Positions 35,042 to 46,900 of a stretch of 64,000 bases of DNA are shown here, one piece after another; within the stretch, counting starts at the first letter, position 1; each line of letters starts with the position of its first letter. Location: assembly GCA_963556255.1 (NCBI GenBank), contig OY744608.1, positions 7,243,523 through 7,307,522 on the forward strand. The letters are read 5' to 3'. The DNA is from Allolobophora icterica (lineage: Eukaryota; Annelida; Clitellata; Crassiclitellata; Lumbricidae). The position numbers were made by a program, and so were the translations under genes. The notes below the pieces were generated by a model. The model did not search any database. It was not told where the DNA came from and worked only from the letters and a program-made list of their open reading frames with translations.

Positions 35042-35950
35042 GTTACTGACTACAGACACTAGGGGCAATGGGTTCGAATAAATGATCTCATTCTTATCAA
35101 TCATTTGTCAGACTTATTACTGGTCTCGTGTTTAATCCAAGTCTTGTTATATCCTCGTTTTTATCATCCATCCAGCATAATCATGATCTTCCATTGTTTC
35201 TCTTTCCTCTGCATCTTGCATACATGTAACAATAGTATACAGTTGAAATGTGATAGCCAGAGAATAAATGTTTTAAATAAATAATCCAAGAACTTCTATA
35301 GTGCCACTGTAATAATGCTCAGAGCATCAGTCGGTGGTTGCTTCTAATTCAGATCATTGTACAAGGCAAATTCCAGGGCGAGTCCAGTGGAAAGCCAAGA
35401 AGGGAGTCCGAGAAGACACGGAAACAGCCTAGGGAGGAAATGAGTCCAGGAGAAGATCAGAGTTTTCGTCCAAGGTCTGAAGGCCAGAACAAACTCTGAA
35501 GAGTTAACTTTTGCCAGGAGAGAGTGCCAGCATGCCAGGACCAGTGAGAGAAAAAGTGCGTCCAGATTGCTAGCTGTACAGCAGAGTTGTCTGTTATCTC
35601 TCAAATGCAAAGGATGTTCAAGTTCAGCACATTTAATTTTAATATTTGCTTCAATGCAAACCAGTAAGTGAGCTTCTCCTACTCTCTAGGCCTCTGTATC
35701 GCACACGTTGAAGGTCATTCTGCTTTCAGAGCGTTTGTCATGTGTGATCTGGTTGGGAGCGCCTCTGGGGAGTTTTGTGTTGAAGATCATGATGTGCTCT
35801 GTAGAATTATAAGCACTTGACATTTAGCCGTATTCTAAGAGATTGCAAATAGTCAAGAATACTTAGCAAGATTGCCACTTTGAGGGAGTTTGATGAGATT
35901 GCCATGAGCTTTTTTGAGAGAGTTGCTGGTGCAGATGTTCATGAATTGCC
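35042..35950. other. No gene; retroelement tail fragments
   Basis: AACTTCTATAGTGCCACTGT near 35290 and GTTGGGAGCGCCTCTGGG near 35751 match tail modules of LINE/SINE families. No exon. Confidence 0.45.
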
Positions 35951-35951
35951 T

Positions 35952-36230
35952 AGAAGAAGAAGAGGAAGAAGAAGAGCTGTCCCTTAAGCTAGCCTTGAGG
36001 CAACCATGGTGTTAGCCACTTCATTTTCTTAGCCTCTGCATATGAGGGCAGATGGGCTCAAATCCCATCTTCCCACTGACATTACGGCTTAGTTTACCAG
36101 GGGTGCATGCAGAGGAGAAATCTCAAACCAAATTTCTGAAATGGTGGGGATTTGAAATTTTGAACCCCCCGAGCCCTTCCCCCCCAATCTTTTGTTGACA
36201 GTCCAGCACACTCACCACAACACTATCGAT
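35952..36230 (-). repeat. SINE family B
   Basis: GTCCCTTAAGCTAGCC, TTAGCCTCTGCATATGAGGG, GGATTTGAA and the head CACCACAACACTATCG. Confidence 0.8.
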
Positions 36231-36488
36231 CAACAGACATAGTTAATAGATTAGTAAATCATTTTGCCCCAAACTGTCATGCATCATAGCTTGCTCAGAG
36301 GGAGGAACTGCACGCTATAAATAGACCTTTTAATAATTATATCGATGATAATAATTATGAATTTGTCATGATATTTCCGTTAACCGTTCCCAATTAGACA
36401 TCCGTTCGTGAATTGTAAACAGATTATGAAAAGATTACCCAGCGATATTGACGGTTTTGTCGTGGTCTTGTCAGGATATGTCCTCTCT

Positions 36489-36740
36489 GCGATAGTCTAG
36501 TCGAGTGGTTATTGTGCGTGACTGTCAAGGAGAGAGGTGGAGGATTCAAATCCCATCAGGTCAGAAAAATTCGAAACTCTTGTTCGATGTGCAAATTCGG
36601 CACAAGTTGCGGAGACGGCAAAGTAGTGGACTGGCCACCCACCCTTAATATGCTGAGGCTAAGAAAATGAAGTTATAGCTTCGTATCCATGGTTGCCTTG
36701 TGGGTTTAGTGCAAAGGACTGCTCTTCTTCTTCTTGCCTA
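36489..36740 (+). repeat. SINE family B
   Basis: Head GCGATAGTCTAGTCGAGTGG, B box AGGATTCAAATCCCATC, body GCTGAGGCTAAGAAAATGAA and end GGACTGCTCTTCTTCTTC. Confidence 0.8.
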
Positions 36741-36869
36741 CGCTTCTTTCTTCAACCTTCTCTGGCTAGATAGAGTGCTTTGCAATTTTTGCATTATATG
36801 ACTGTATACATGACTAGATGTTATCTTTGTAGGATATCCGCATCATTGAACCCAATTAGTTCCTGACCT

Positions 36870-37200
36870 TTGCCCTTATGTATATATGTATGTATGTATG
36901 AGGGCTCTTAATATAGCTTGTTTTTAGTGCCTCAGAAAAATGCTTTCAGACCAATGGAATAAGTGTGTTCGCGAATAGGTTGTTGTTCCATGACTTTTGA
37001 CCTCAGGTATTGCCTTAAAACCAATGGAACTCGGTGTAATAAATTACTGATAGGTTATTGGGTGTATAGGTTACATTACTAGATATAGTGTCTGATTAGG
37101 AACAGACATTAATGTGTATGAAGCAGAGTAGTCCTGTGAACTACCTCCAGACCCTGAGAGGCAGCCCAGGGTTGCATTGCCAAACGTTATATATGTCTCT
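36870..37200. other. No gene seen
   Basis: Contains a short (TATG)n run and no recognised element. Confidence 0.4.
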
Positions 37201-37202
37201 CT

Positions 37203-37455
37203 TGGCTGGCATGGTGGCGATTGTGAAGGTGCTAACCATATGCCCTGTTGTCAGGGTTTGAATCCTAGCACATTATGTGAAGCTGACAATTAACTGTTAC
37301 ATTACTTTACCGTACCTGCCCTTACCAGAGCTTTTACCTCACTTCTTGGCCACCCTCCCTCATATGCCTCGGCTAAGAAAATGAAGTCGCTAACACTTCA
37401 CACCCATGGCTGCCTCGGGGCTATCTTAAGGGACTGCTCTTCTTCTTCTACCTTA
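37203..37455 (+). repeat. SINE family B
   Basis: Diverged head TGGCATGGTGGCGATTGTG and B box GGGTTTGAATCCTAGC; well-kept 3' half CTAAGAAAATGAAGTCGC and GGGACTGCTCTTCTTCTTC. It lies 105 bp before the candidate terminal exon. Confidence 0.75.
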
Positions 37456-37560
37456 GTTTGAATTACCGTAGCTGACCTTGTCTCATCTTCCTTTATTTTA
37501 CCCATGTGCATGCTAGACATTTTATGCGCATTCAAGCAGTCTAGTGTCTCCTATTCACAG

Positions 37561-37783
37561 ACACGACTACATTTCGGACGATTCCGATAAAATTTCACCT
37601 GATGAAACGGCAGCGATTATGGCTGTTGGAGCCGTTATTATTCATTCCCTCGGACGCAGTTTTATGCGTGAAGCTGGAACTACGACCGTAAATTCCAAGA
37701 CGAAGCTTTCAGTACTAGGTTCAAAACAAAGACTCCGTGTACAGGCATTGCAACAGCCCTTTTACAGTAATCCTATAGGATAA
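37561..37783 (+). CDS. Candidate terminal exon of an unidentified protein
   Basis: Begins after the acceptor GTCTCCTATTCACAG (ends 37560) with one base completing a codon, compatible with the phase-2 end of the exon at 30708. It then encodes 73 residues to TAA at 37781: HDYISDDSDKISPDE, TAAIMAVGAVIIHSLGRSFM, REAGTTTVNSKTKLSVLGSK and QRLRVQALQQPFYSNPIG. The acidic start, a hydrophobic Ala/Val/Ile helix and a basic, polar C-terminus suggest a real protein end. The stop codon overlaps AATAAA (37782-37787). I do not recognise the family; the start of the protein must lie upstream. Confidence 0.5.
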
Positions 37784-37787
37784 TAAA
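37782..37787 (+). terminator. AATAAA overlapping the stop codon
   Basis: TAATAAA: the stop codon TAA at 37781 is continuous with a canonical poly(A) hexamer. If used, the 3' UTR would be about 20-30 bases. Confidence 0.3.
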
Positions 37788-37916
37788 ATGGCGGAAAATG
37801 TCCAATTCCATCTATGATTGTGCACCTCCTACCGCGCGTGCACACACGCACATGGGCGTACAGACGTACAATACATGCGGGTGCCTAGGTATTGATATCA
37901 TGAGGTTGTGTTCTGT

Positions 37917-37995
37917 CTTTCTTTTCCTGGCAGGGACTTGAACTATTGACCTCTGCTCTGACAGTGCAGCATGTTAACCAAGGGCGATCTAACTA
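37917..37995 (-). repeat. SINE family B head fragment
   Basis: CTGGCAGGGACTTGAACTAT and AGTGCAGCATGTTAACC resemble the B-box-to-A-box half in reverse. Confidence 0.5.
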
Positions 37996-38089
37996 TATGC
38001 GCTCAGTGGCCTCTGATGCTGAGGTCGACCATTTTCTAGCTTAGGGGCAGACTTGTCATAATCATGTATTAAATTAAGTAATATCCATT

Positions 38090-40815
38090 CAATTAAACAT
38101 TGTCATTTGGATATCCAAATGCACATTGTAATAGACATCCAATTAAACACTGTAATAGCCATCAACTAAAACATTGTAATAGCCATCCTAATTGTACATT
38201 GTACTAGCCATCCAAATGCAGTAGCCATCCAAATTAAACATTGTAATAGCCATCAAATTAAACATTGTAATAGCCATCCAGTTAAACATTGCCATTTAGA
38301 CATCCAAATGCACATTGTAGTAGCCATCCAAATTAAACATTGTAATAACCTTCCAATTAAACATTGTAATATCCATCTAATTAAACATTGTAATAGCCAT
38401 CCAATTAAACACTGTAATAGCCATACATATTAAACATTGTAAAATCCATCTAATTAAACATTGTAATAGCCATCCAATTAAACATTGTAATAGCCATACA
38501 TATTAAACATTGCAATAGCCATCCATATTATACATTGTAAAAGCCATCCAATTAAACATTGCCATTTCGCCATCCAAATGCACATTGTAGTAGCCATCCA
38601 AATTAAATATTGTAATAAACAACCAAAATAAACATTGTAATAGCCATCCAATTAAACATTGTAATAGCCATCCAATTAAACATTGTATTAGCCATCCAAA
38701 CTAAACATTGTAATAGCTATCCAATTAAACATTTTAATAGCCATCCAAAGTAAACATTGTAATAGCTCTCCAAACTAAACATTGTAACAGCCATCCAAAT
38801 TAAACATTGTAATAGCTATCCAATTAAACATTGTAATAGCCATCCAATTAAACATGGTAATAGCCATCCAATTAAACATTGTAATTGCCATCCAAACTGA
38901 ACACTGTAGTAGCCATCCAAATTAAACATTGTAATAGCCATCCAAATTAAACATTGTAATAGCCATCAAATTAAACATTGTAATAGCCATCCAGTTAAAC
39001 ATTGCCATTTAGACATCCAAATGCACATTGTAGTAGCCATCCAAATTAAACATTGTAATATCCATCTAATTAAACATTGTAATAGCCATCCAATTAAACA
39101 CTGTAATAGCCATACATATTAAACATTGTAAAATCCATCTAATTAAACATTGTAATAGCCATCCAATTAAACATTGTAATAGCCATACATATTAAACATT
39201 GCAATAGCCATCCATATTATACATTGTAAAAGCCATCCAATTAAACATTGCCATTTCGCCATCCAAATGCACATTGTAGTAGCCATCCAAATTAAACATT
39301 GTAATAGCCATCCAATTAAACATTGTATTAGCCATCCAAACTAAACATTGTAATAGCTATCCAATTAAACATTTTAATAGCCATCCAAAGTAAACATTGT
39401 AATAGCTCTCCAAACTAAACATTGTAACAGCCATCCAAATTAAACATTGTAATAGCTATCCAATTAAACATTGTAATAGCCATCCAATTAAACATGGTAA
39501 TAGCCATCCAATTAAACATTGTAATTGCCATCCAAACTGAACACTGTAGTAGCCATCCAAATTAAACATTGTAATAGCCATCCAATTAAACATTGTGATA
39601 GCCATCCAATTAAACATCGTAATCGCCATCCAAACTGAACACTGTAGTGGCCATCCAAATTAAACATTGTAATAGCCATCCAATTAAACATTGTAATAGC
39701 CATCCAAAGTAAACATTGTAATAGCTCTCCAAACTAAACATTGTAATAGCCATCCAAATTAACATTGTAATAGCTATCCAATTAAACATTGTAAGAGCCA
39801 TCCAAACTTAACATTGTAGTAGCCATCCAAACTAAACATTGTAATGGCCATCCAGTTAAACATTGCCATGTAGCCAGCCAAATAAACTTTGTAATAACTA
39901 TCCAAAATTCACATTGTAATAGACATCCAACTAAACATTGTAATGGCCATCCAAATTGAACATTGTAATAGCCATCTAATTAAACATTGTAATAGCCATC
40001 CAAATTAAACATTGTTATATATATATATATATATAGCCATCCAATTTAAACATTGTAGTAGCCACCCAATGTAACATTGTAATAGCTATCCAAAATACAC
40101 ATTTTCCAAATAAATGGTGTAATAGCCATCCAAATAAGCAGTGTAATAGCTATCCAAACTAAAGATTGTAATAGCCATACAATGACACATTGTAATAGCC
40201 ATCCAAATAACATTGTAATAACTGACCAATTAAGCATTGTACATTTAGCCATCCAAATTTAACATTATTATATAGCCATCCAAGTTAAACATTGTAATAG
40301 CCATAGCAATCCAAGTTAAACATTGTAATAGCCATCATATTAAACATTGTAATAGCTATCCAAAATGCACATTATCCAATTAAACTTCGTAATGGCCATC
40401 CATATAAGCAGTGTAACAGCTATCCAAACTGAACATTGTAATAGGCATACAATGACACATTGTAATAGCCATCAAAATACACATTGTGATATAGCTGTCC
40501 AATTACACATGTATCGTAATAGCTATCCAAAATAAATATTACAATAGCCATCCAATTAAGGATTATAATAGCCATCCAAATACTCGTATAATAGCAATTC
40601 AAGTAAACAGTAATAGCCGTCGATATAAGCATCGTATAATTAGCCATTCAAATAAACACTGTAATAGCTATCCAACATAAACAGTGTAATAGCCATCCAA
40701 TCAAACATTGTAATAGCCGTCCAAATAAGCATTGTAATAGCCATCCAATTAAACATCGTAGTAGCCATCAAAATAAATAACGTAGTAGCCATCAAAATAA
40801 ACATTTTAACAGCCA
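38090..40815 (+). repeat. Satellite array, about 25-bp unit, 2.7 kb
   Basis: Roughly a hundred diverged units of the type AACATTGTAATAGCCATCC plus AATTA. There is higher-order structure: a block with GTTAAACATTGCCATTTAGA starts at 38281 and again at 38994, with the following units in nearly the same order. A (TA)n run interrupts it at 40016-40035. The array lies between the two genes, 300 bp after the candidate terminal exon. Open frames on the minus strand (repeats of MAITMFNW) are artefacts. Confidence 0.95.
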
Positions 40816-41320
40816 TGGATATGATCTGTGCTATTCGAATTGTCTTATTTCCATTAAAAAAAATCAAACCCGGTTTCCGAGTCAACTCAAATCGTAATCG
40901 TCATCTCGAAATTTCTAAAACGCTGCTTGAAAGCTGAGCACAGGGCACCAGCTTGTTCACGAGCGCTGCGTCTTGTCAGAAAGGTTGTCCAGACTAAAGA
41001 TTCCATGTGAATATATGTGAAAGTCTGGTTAGTCCAAATTAATAACTTGTTGCGCACATTTCGTAAAATTCGTAAGACACAAGGCATCCGATGATGGTCA
41101 CTTCAAGTTACACTGCAGTTGAAACCGTAGCCCTGGTCAGAATCTATAATCGGATAATCGGATCATATGACTTCCTGAGCGGTGTCACTCTCGTGGTGTA
41201 CTAAGACATTGGTCATTGTTCCTCTCTCCTGTAGACTGCAGTTAAAAAAATAGGCCTACTACTGTCCTTGGGAGAGACCCGATTGAAATCTTATAGCCTT
41301 ATTAAGGACATTTGTAGCTA
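40816..41320. other. No gene seen
   Basis: Unique-looking sequence; the minus-strand frame at 40887-41087 lacks support. Confidence 0.4.
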
Positions 41321-41324
41321 CCAG

Positions 41325-41480
41325 GGTCGTTGACGTCGCCCTCCTCCTTTCTCCAGGCTTTTCTAGTTGCTGTTTAACGACACTGCGTCATAGCAAATAT
41401 GGTTAGCGTCGCCCTCCTCCTTTCTCCAGGCTTCGGACTGGCACTACCAGAGTACGGGCAGCGGCGGAGTTGCATGAACT
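41325..41480 (+). repeat. Interspersed repeat, family F, with internal duplication
   Basis: GTCGCCCTCCTCCTTTCTCC occurs at about 41334 and 41408. The flanking TGTTTAACGACACTGCGTCA and GGCACTACCAGAGTACGG recur at 53870-53940, 60715-60800 and 61045-61135. Confidence 0.65.
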
Positions 41481-41706
41481 TCTTATACAGGTTAATAGAT
41501 AGTAGTCCATGCGTCAGGGTACGGTTGGCAAGCAAGTGGAAACGGTTGGGTGTCATAAGTTGGGCGGGGGGGGGGGGAGTGAGGGTGAAAGGCTTGGTCC
41601 AGTAGTTGTAGTTTCCTGACTTTAACGACATCTGGTGGCTGTCAGTGCCGCTGACGTCGACCTTGCCCCTTACCTTGATAGTTTTCCACCTTGCCAATCT
41701 AGTTAC

Positions 41707-42052
41707 AGGATGAAGATCAATCCCTTGAGCTAACCCGTAGAGGCAGATATGGGTATGAAGCGTTAGCGACTTCATTTTCTTAGCCTCGGCATATCAGGGC
41801 AGGTTGCCAGCCCTCTTCTGCCCACGAAATGTGAATTTATTAAAATATTTTAAAATAAAAAGTTATTAATATTTATGAACATATTTTAGTAATATATATT
41901 TTACATTAATTTATTAATGTATTTTGTATCAATAATTTATGAGCCGAGTTTGGTGATGGGTGTAAGTGGAATGGAGCATGTTACAGTCTCGGTGGAGATT
42001 TGAAACCCTGTTGACAGTTGAGCATGTAAACCACTAGGCTAAGGCTATCCTC
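41707..42052 (-). repeat. SINE family B, split by an AT-rich insert
   Basis: Body half at 41707-41822 (TTAGCCTCGGCATATCAGGG) and head half at 41941-42052 (GATTTGAAACCC, GTAAACCACTAGGCTAAG). The 118-bp insert between them is almost pure A/T (TTTATTAAAATATTTTAAAA and similar). Confidence 0.65.
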
Positions 42053-42304
42053 TTACACGGACCTCAGAATATTCGGTTTCCGGTGTATCTTCCTCATCGC
42101 CTCGTGATTGACGATGATGCTGTGATTCATAATCCACCATTAGTCACTGGATTAAGTAGGGCTCATTTGCATACTTGTGTAATCGTCGTCATCGACATGA
42201 ATATTCATCGGCAGTTAAGCCAAAGGGCGTCGGTCGGTGGTGGTGGTTTCTGTTGGCTTAGGTTACGAAGGCCTCGTTTGGACAAATGGGTCGCAATGAC
42301 ATTA

Positions 42305-42560
42305 TTTTCAGAAAGGCTTTGTGGTTATCGTACTCGACGGTCAGTAGGGAGGCTGGGGGTTCAAATCCCCATCAGGGCAGACATTTTTTCGAGATTTATG
42401 CTTCACTTGCGCCCCGTAGCCAACTCGGCTATAATCTGACCATACACGGTCGATTGGAAGGTGGGACGGCAAAGGAGAGGATTTGCCACCCACACTTATA
42501 TGCCGAGGCTGAGAAAATGAAGTCCCGAATATTTCATACCAATGGCTGCATCATGCAATT
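42305..42560 (+). repeat. SINE family B
   Basis: B box GGGGGTTCAAATCCCCATC, CCGTAGCCAACTCGGCTATA and GCCGAGGCTGAGAAAATGAA. The A box is diverged. Confidence 0.8.
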
Positions 42561-42679
42561 AGTTGTACGGATTACATGTATGTTATATAATTGTGTGTGT
42601 ATCTGGAGCCCTACTGATATGGCTTGAAAATGCGTCCTGAGCTCTAACAAAATAATTCATAGATTGTCATGTGGTAGTA

Positions 42680-42955
42680 AAGATTACTTACTTACTTGCC
42701 TACTTACATATCTACCTATGTACCTACTTAACTACATACTAACCTACCGGCTTACCTACCTACTTACCTACCAAACTGACTCACTTAGATACTTACCTAA
42801 CTACTTAGCTACCAAACTGACTTACTTAGATACTTACCTACCTACTTTCATCCCTAACTTACCCTACTTAGATACCTACCTACTTACCTACAAAACTGAC
42901 TTACTTAGATACTTACCTACCTAACTTACCTTACTTACCAACTTATTGAGATACA
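42680..42955 (+). repeat. (CTTA/CCTA)n degenerate microsatellite
   Basis: Tetranucleotide repeats with a repeated ACTGACTTACTTAGATACTT block. Confidence 0.85.
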
Positions 42956-42959
42956 ATAG

Positions 42960-43325
42960 CAGTATCTGTTGTGCATTAGGCAGATAATTGAGCATTAACC
43001 TCTGACCTGTAAACAGTGCGTTATTGAGAGTGAAACTAGGCTGTGGTTTTCCGTTCGATCGCTGTATTTGGTCATAGGATGTCACGCTCTCAATTTGAGC
43101 GACATCGAATGACATGTTTAGGGAAGCTACAATGATTTAGATGAACGCCCCTAGGCACCAAGTTAGCGTCAGATTGTCAGGGCTCGGGGATTTTCTATTC
43201 ATCCATAGTCTGGGTTTTGTCATTTACAATTTACGTTTTGCTTATGCTGTCATAAGATGACAAGATGCAACTCAGATGACGATCGGTATGTTTTGTTTCT
43301 GTGATCTGGATTTTGGTTGTTTTTG
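42960..43325. other. No gene seen
   Basis: No repeat or exon was recognised. Confidence 0.4.
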
Positions 43326-43326
43326 A

Positions 43327-43592
43327 AGAAGAAGAGTAGTCCATTAAGCTAGCCTGAGAGGCAGCCATGGGTATGAAGTGTCAGGGATTTAATTTTTTCT
43401 CAGCTTCCGCATATGAGGGCAGGTGGCCAGTTTTCTGCCGTGCCTGCCGTCTCATCTTCCCAGCGATAGTGTACTGTCAGTGTACTCGTTATAGCACTAA
43501 CGAAGAGGAAATCTTTGAACAAATTTATGAACCTCCGACCTTTGGGGTTGACACTCCTCCACTTACCATTAGACTCTCATACATCAGAATTT
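43327..43592 (-). repeat. SINE family B
   Basis: TCCATTAAGCTAGCCTGAGA, GCATATGAGGGCAGGTGGCC and TGAACCTCCGACCTTTGGGG. The head is diverged. Confidence 0.75.
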
Positions 43593-43752
43593 GTATTTTT
43601 TTATAATCCGGAGTCTTTGTTTTGTTTGATGTTGACCAAACTTGACCAAATACTGGATTTTTACACGTGTTGTGGTCTTATTGTTTTTGAAGCGTTTGAC
43701 TTGGTTCTGACCAATTTCTGAATGTTTAGATTTCTGACGTCTGAGATAGAAG

Positions 43753-43821
43753 ATGGCTCGTCCGTGTCAGTGGATGATTGACAAGGACAAGGATTTCATT
43801 GCAAGTGTTGCTTCTGATCAA
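43753..43821 (+). CDS. Possible alternative first exon (23 codons)
   Basis: An ATG in strong context (AAGATGG), with an in-frame stop two codons upstream, opens MARPCQWMIDKDKDF and IASVASDQ. It ends at the near-perfect donor CAA|GTAAGT (43822) in phase 0. That phase matches the RAPGEF-type exon entry at 48608, so it could be an alternative start for that gene. The alternative reading is an internal exon after GATAG (43749). The sequence itself is not recognisable. Support is only the start context, the donor and the phase. Confidence 0.25.
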
Positions 43822-44127
43822 GTAAGTTTCCAAATAAAATACTCACTTTTCCTACATTTTAATTATAGCAAGTGTATTTTACGTATATTCATGTGGTACC
43901 ATGCAATGTTGTACTGGTGCTACATAAACGGTTTTCATGTGTTAGCGGGGTGTGACAGTTTCGTTGGAGTCTCGAACCTGCTCATTAGCGTTGCAGGGCA
44001 TGCACTCAGGTAGTCCCTTGTAATTTGTAGCACCGAATGGGTTAAACTGCGGACTTTGTAGGTCACCTTATTATTCTAGATTTGTGCTATACCAGTTTGT
44101 GGCGTGACAACCTGTTTGTGAATAAAC

Positions 44128-44545
<418 letters not shown>

Positions 44546-44572
44546 TATTATTAAAGTTTTTTCGGACCTGTG

Positions 44573-44665
44573 TCACAGTGTAGTGGTTAGCGTTCTGGAC
44601 AGTCAACCGAAAGGTTGGGGGTCAACTTCAAGCCAGGGCAGAAAACTGTTTGAAGAATACAGCTG
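44573..44665 (+). repeat. SINE family B head fragment
   Basis: CACAGTGTAGTGGTTAGCGT, CTGGACAGTCAACCGAAAGG and the B-box remnant GGTCAACTTCAAGCC. It is truncated in the body and in the same orientation as the copy just before it. Confidence 0.75.
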
Positions 44666-44689
44666 ACCGCCATTTAAATCACTTGTCAT

Positions 44690-45170
44690 TGTAATTGTAA
44701 TTTCAAATTTATATACCGCAAGTACTGTTTGACTCTGGCCTTTGCAGGCCGCAGTCTTGGCCCTTTGCAATATTCAGCCATGTTGCAGGCTAAGATATAT
44801 ACAGATTTTGCGTGCTAATAAGCGTTTTGGTTTAATAAGTAAAGAAATAAATGTAAAATAAAGTTACCTTTTGATAACATTACACCTGCTTGATAAAGAA
44901 ATGAAGTAAATTTACCTGAATTGGGACTACATTACATTACGTCTGATAATGTCTGATCTTGGCGATCTCGCAAATAAGTAATAAACTAAGTTTACCCAAG
45001 TTTAGACGAATTACATTAAATCGAGCTAGCTAATTAAATTGAGCTAATAAATGACTGAAATTGTTACCTGAGTTTACATTATAATGCATTTGAAAAACAT
45101 CATCCAATGTTGCGTAGATGCATTTTAAGCCGACCTTAAGAAACGGCTTTGGCAGTTTCTTAAAACACTC
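44690..45170. other. No gene; retroelement tail
   Basis: AATTTATATACCGCAAGTAC near 44706 is tail-like; the rest is AT-rich without exons. Confidence 0.4.
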
Positions 45171-45188
45171 TATATAAGTGCTCAGTTA

Positions 45189-45275
45189 CATCATCGTCGT
45201 CGTCGTCGTCATCATCATTATCATCATCACCACCCCACCATCATCATCATCATCATCATCATCATCACTTCTTGA
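45189..45275 (+). repeat. (ATC)n microsatellite
   Basis: ATCGTCGTC then ATCATC repeats. It is followed by ACGAATAAATGGTCTCCAAT, which resembles sequence after the ATC run at 35041 (CGAATAAATGATCTCATTCT), so the two are part of one dispersed element. Confidence 0.85.
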
Positions 45276-45425
45276 TGCCAGCCATTTGGCGACGATGGGT
45301 ACGAATAAATGGTCTCCAATGTCCTCGGTCATTTGTCATGTCAATTGCCACTCTGTATTAGTCCATATGATGTTAATATGTCCTCATTTATATTATCTAT
45401 CCAGCATAGCCTTGGTCTGCCTTTG

Positions 45426-45540
45426 TTTCTTTTTCCTTACATGCATAAAACATACATACACACATGCATACTTATATGCATACATACATACATGCCTACA
45501 TACAGACATCCATACATACATACATACATACATACATACA

Positions 45541-45587
<47 letters not shown>

Positions 45588-45690
45588 GTATGAACGTATA
45601 TACATACAGTCATCCATACACACATACTTATATATGGCCATAAATGCATACACGCACATACATGGTATTGCATATGAAACACGTATAAAT
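45426..45690 (+). repeat. (CATA)n microsatellite
   Basis: Pure CATA run near 45500-45568, degenerate around it. Confidence 0.9.
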
Positions 45691-46276
45691 ACATCTATAT
45701 AAATAAAGCCAGCTTTCTGTGTGTCTGTCTGTCTGTCTGTCTGTCTGTTTGACCGGGCTTAACTTCTACAATTTTGCACCTTTTCACTCGAAACCTTCAC
45801 TAATGTGTCGGCCTCGACTTCGGACACCCAGTGGAGGGGTTCGCGTCCTCCGTTTTCAACCCTACCATGGTGAAAATGCCCCAAAACGCTACCCACCCGA
45901 CCGTCCATAACGCGCAAGCTCGCCTATTCCACTGCCAAGCGGTTCTATTTATGGCACCGGTATTCCCCAACGTCATTAATAATCCGCTTAACGACACCGC
46001 GGTTCTATTTATGGCACCGGTATTCCCCAACGTCACTAATAATGCGCGTAAGTTGTTTACTTTCGCACAAAATATAATGACGATCGATTCGAAGTATATT
46101 CATCGTTTTACAGCAAAATTTTAACACATGTATGTTCAAAGACAAAGATCTAAATTATTTACAGTATATCAAACAACCAGTCTGCTCTATTAAGGGCGAG
46201 GCCGACTACAGACCGGCAGTGAGGGCTAGATTTCTGGCGTTTTCTTTAACACGCCAACGCCCGGTTCACCCTCTTC

Positions 46277-46769
46277 GACTGCGAAGCAGTCAGTCCACGG
46301 GAGACTGCGAAGCAGTCTCCCAACAGGTCGCCAGACGCCACAAGGGCCTCCAAGACTGCGAAGCAGTCGCCGCCAGAGGGCGACTGCGAAGCAGTCACTT
46401 CACGCAGAGGTCGCTAGACGCCAGAAGGCGTATACAAGACTGCGAAGCAGTCTCCGCTGTACGCCAGAAGGCGTCTACAAGACTGCGAAGCAGTCTCCCC
46501 CACAGGTCGCCACACGCCACAAGGGCCTCCAAGACTGCGAAGCAGTCGCCGCCAGAGGGCGACTGCGAAGCAGTCACTCCACGGCAGAGGTCGCTAGACG
46601 CCAGAAGGCGTTTACAAGACTGCGAAGCAGTCTCCGCCAGAGGTCGCCAGACGCCACAAGGGCCTCCAAGACTGTGAAGCAGTCGCCGCCAGAGGTCGAC
46701 TGCGAAGCAGTCACTCCACGGCAGAGGTCGCTAGACGCCAGAAGGCGTCTACAAGACTGCGAAGCAGTC
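46277..46769. repeat. Hairpin array in Helitron A
   Basis: Twelve copies of GACTGCGAAGCAGTC (6-bp stem, GAA loop) at 46277, 46303, 46354, 46382, 46438, 46481, 46533, 46561, 46618, 46670 (T variant), 46698 and 46755. They alternate with ACGCCAGAAGGCGT and CGCCAGAGGGCG, which can also fold. Units repeat at spacings of 179 and then 137 bp. Confidence 0.97.
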
Positions 46770-46803
46770 TCCGCCAGACGTCGCCAGACGCCACAAGGGC
46801 ATC

Positions 46804-46900
46804 GGTGGTGGTGGTGGTGGTGGTGGTGGTCGTGGTGGTGGTGGTCGTGGTGGTGGTCGTGGTGGTGGTCGTGGTGGTGGTCGTGGTGGTGGTCGTGGTG
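46804..46900 (+). repeat. (GGT)n tract before the Helitron 3' hairpin
   Basis: GGTGGTGGT with GGTCGT interruptions, G-rich on the plus strand, ending about 10 bases before GAAACTTATAA and the terminal hairpin. Confidence 0.95.

Noticed and set aside
39512..40885. MAITMFNW repeat proteins
   Set aside because: Minus-strand reading of the 25-bp satellite.
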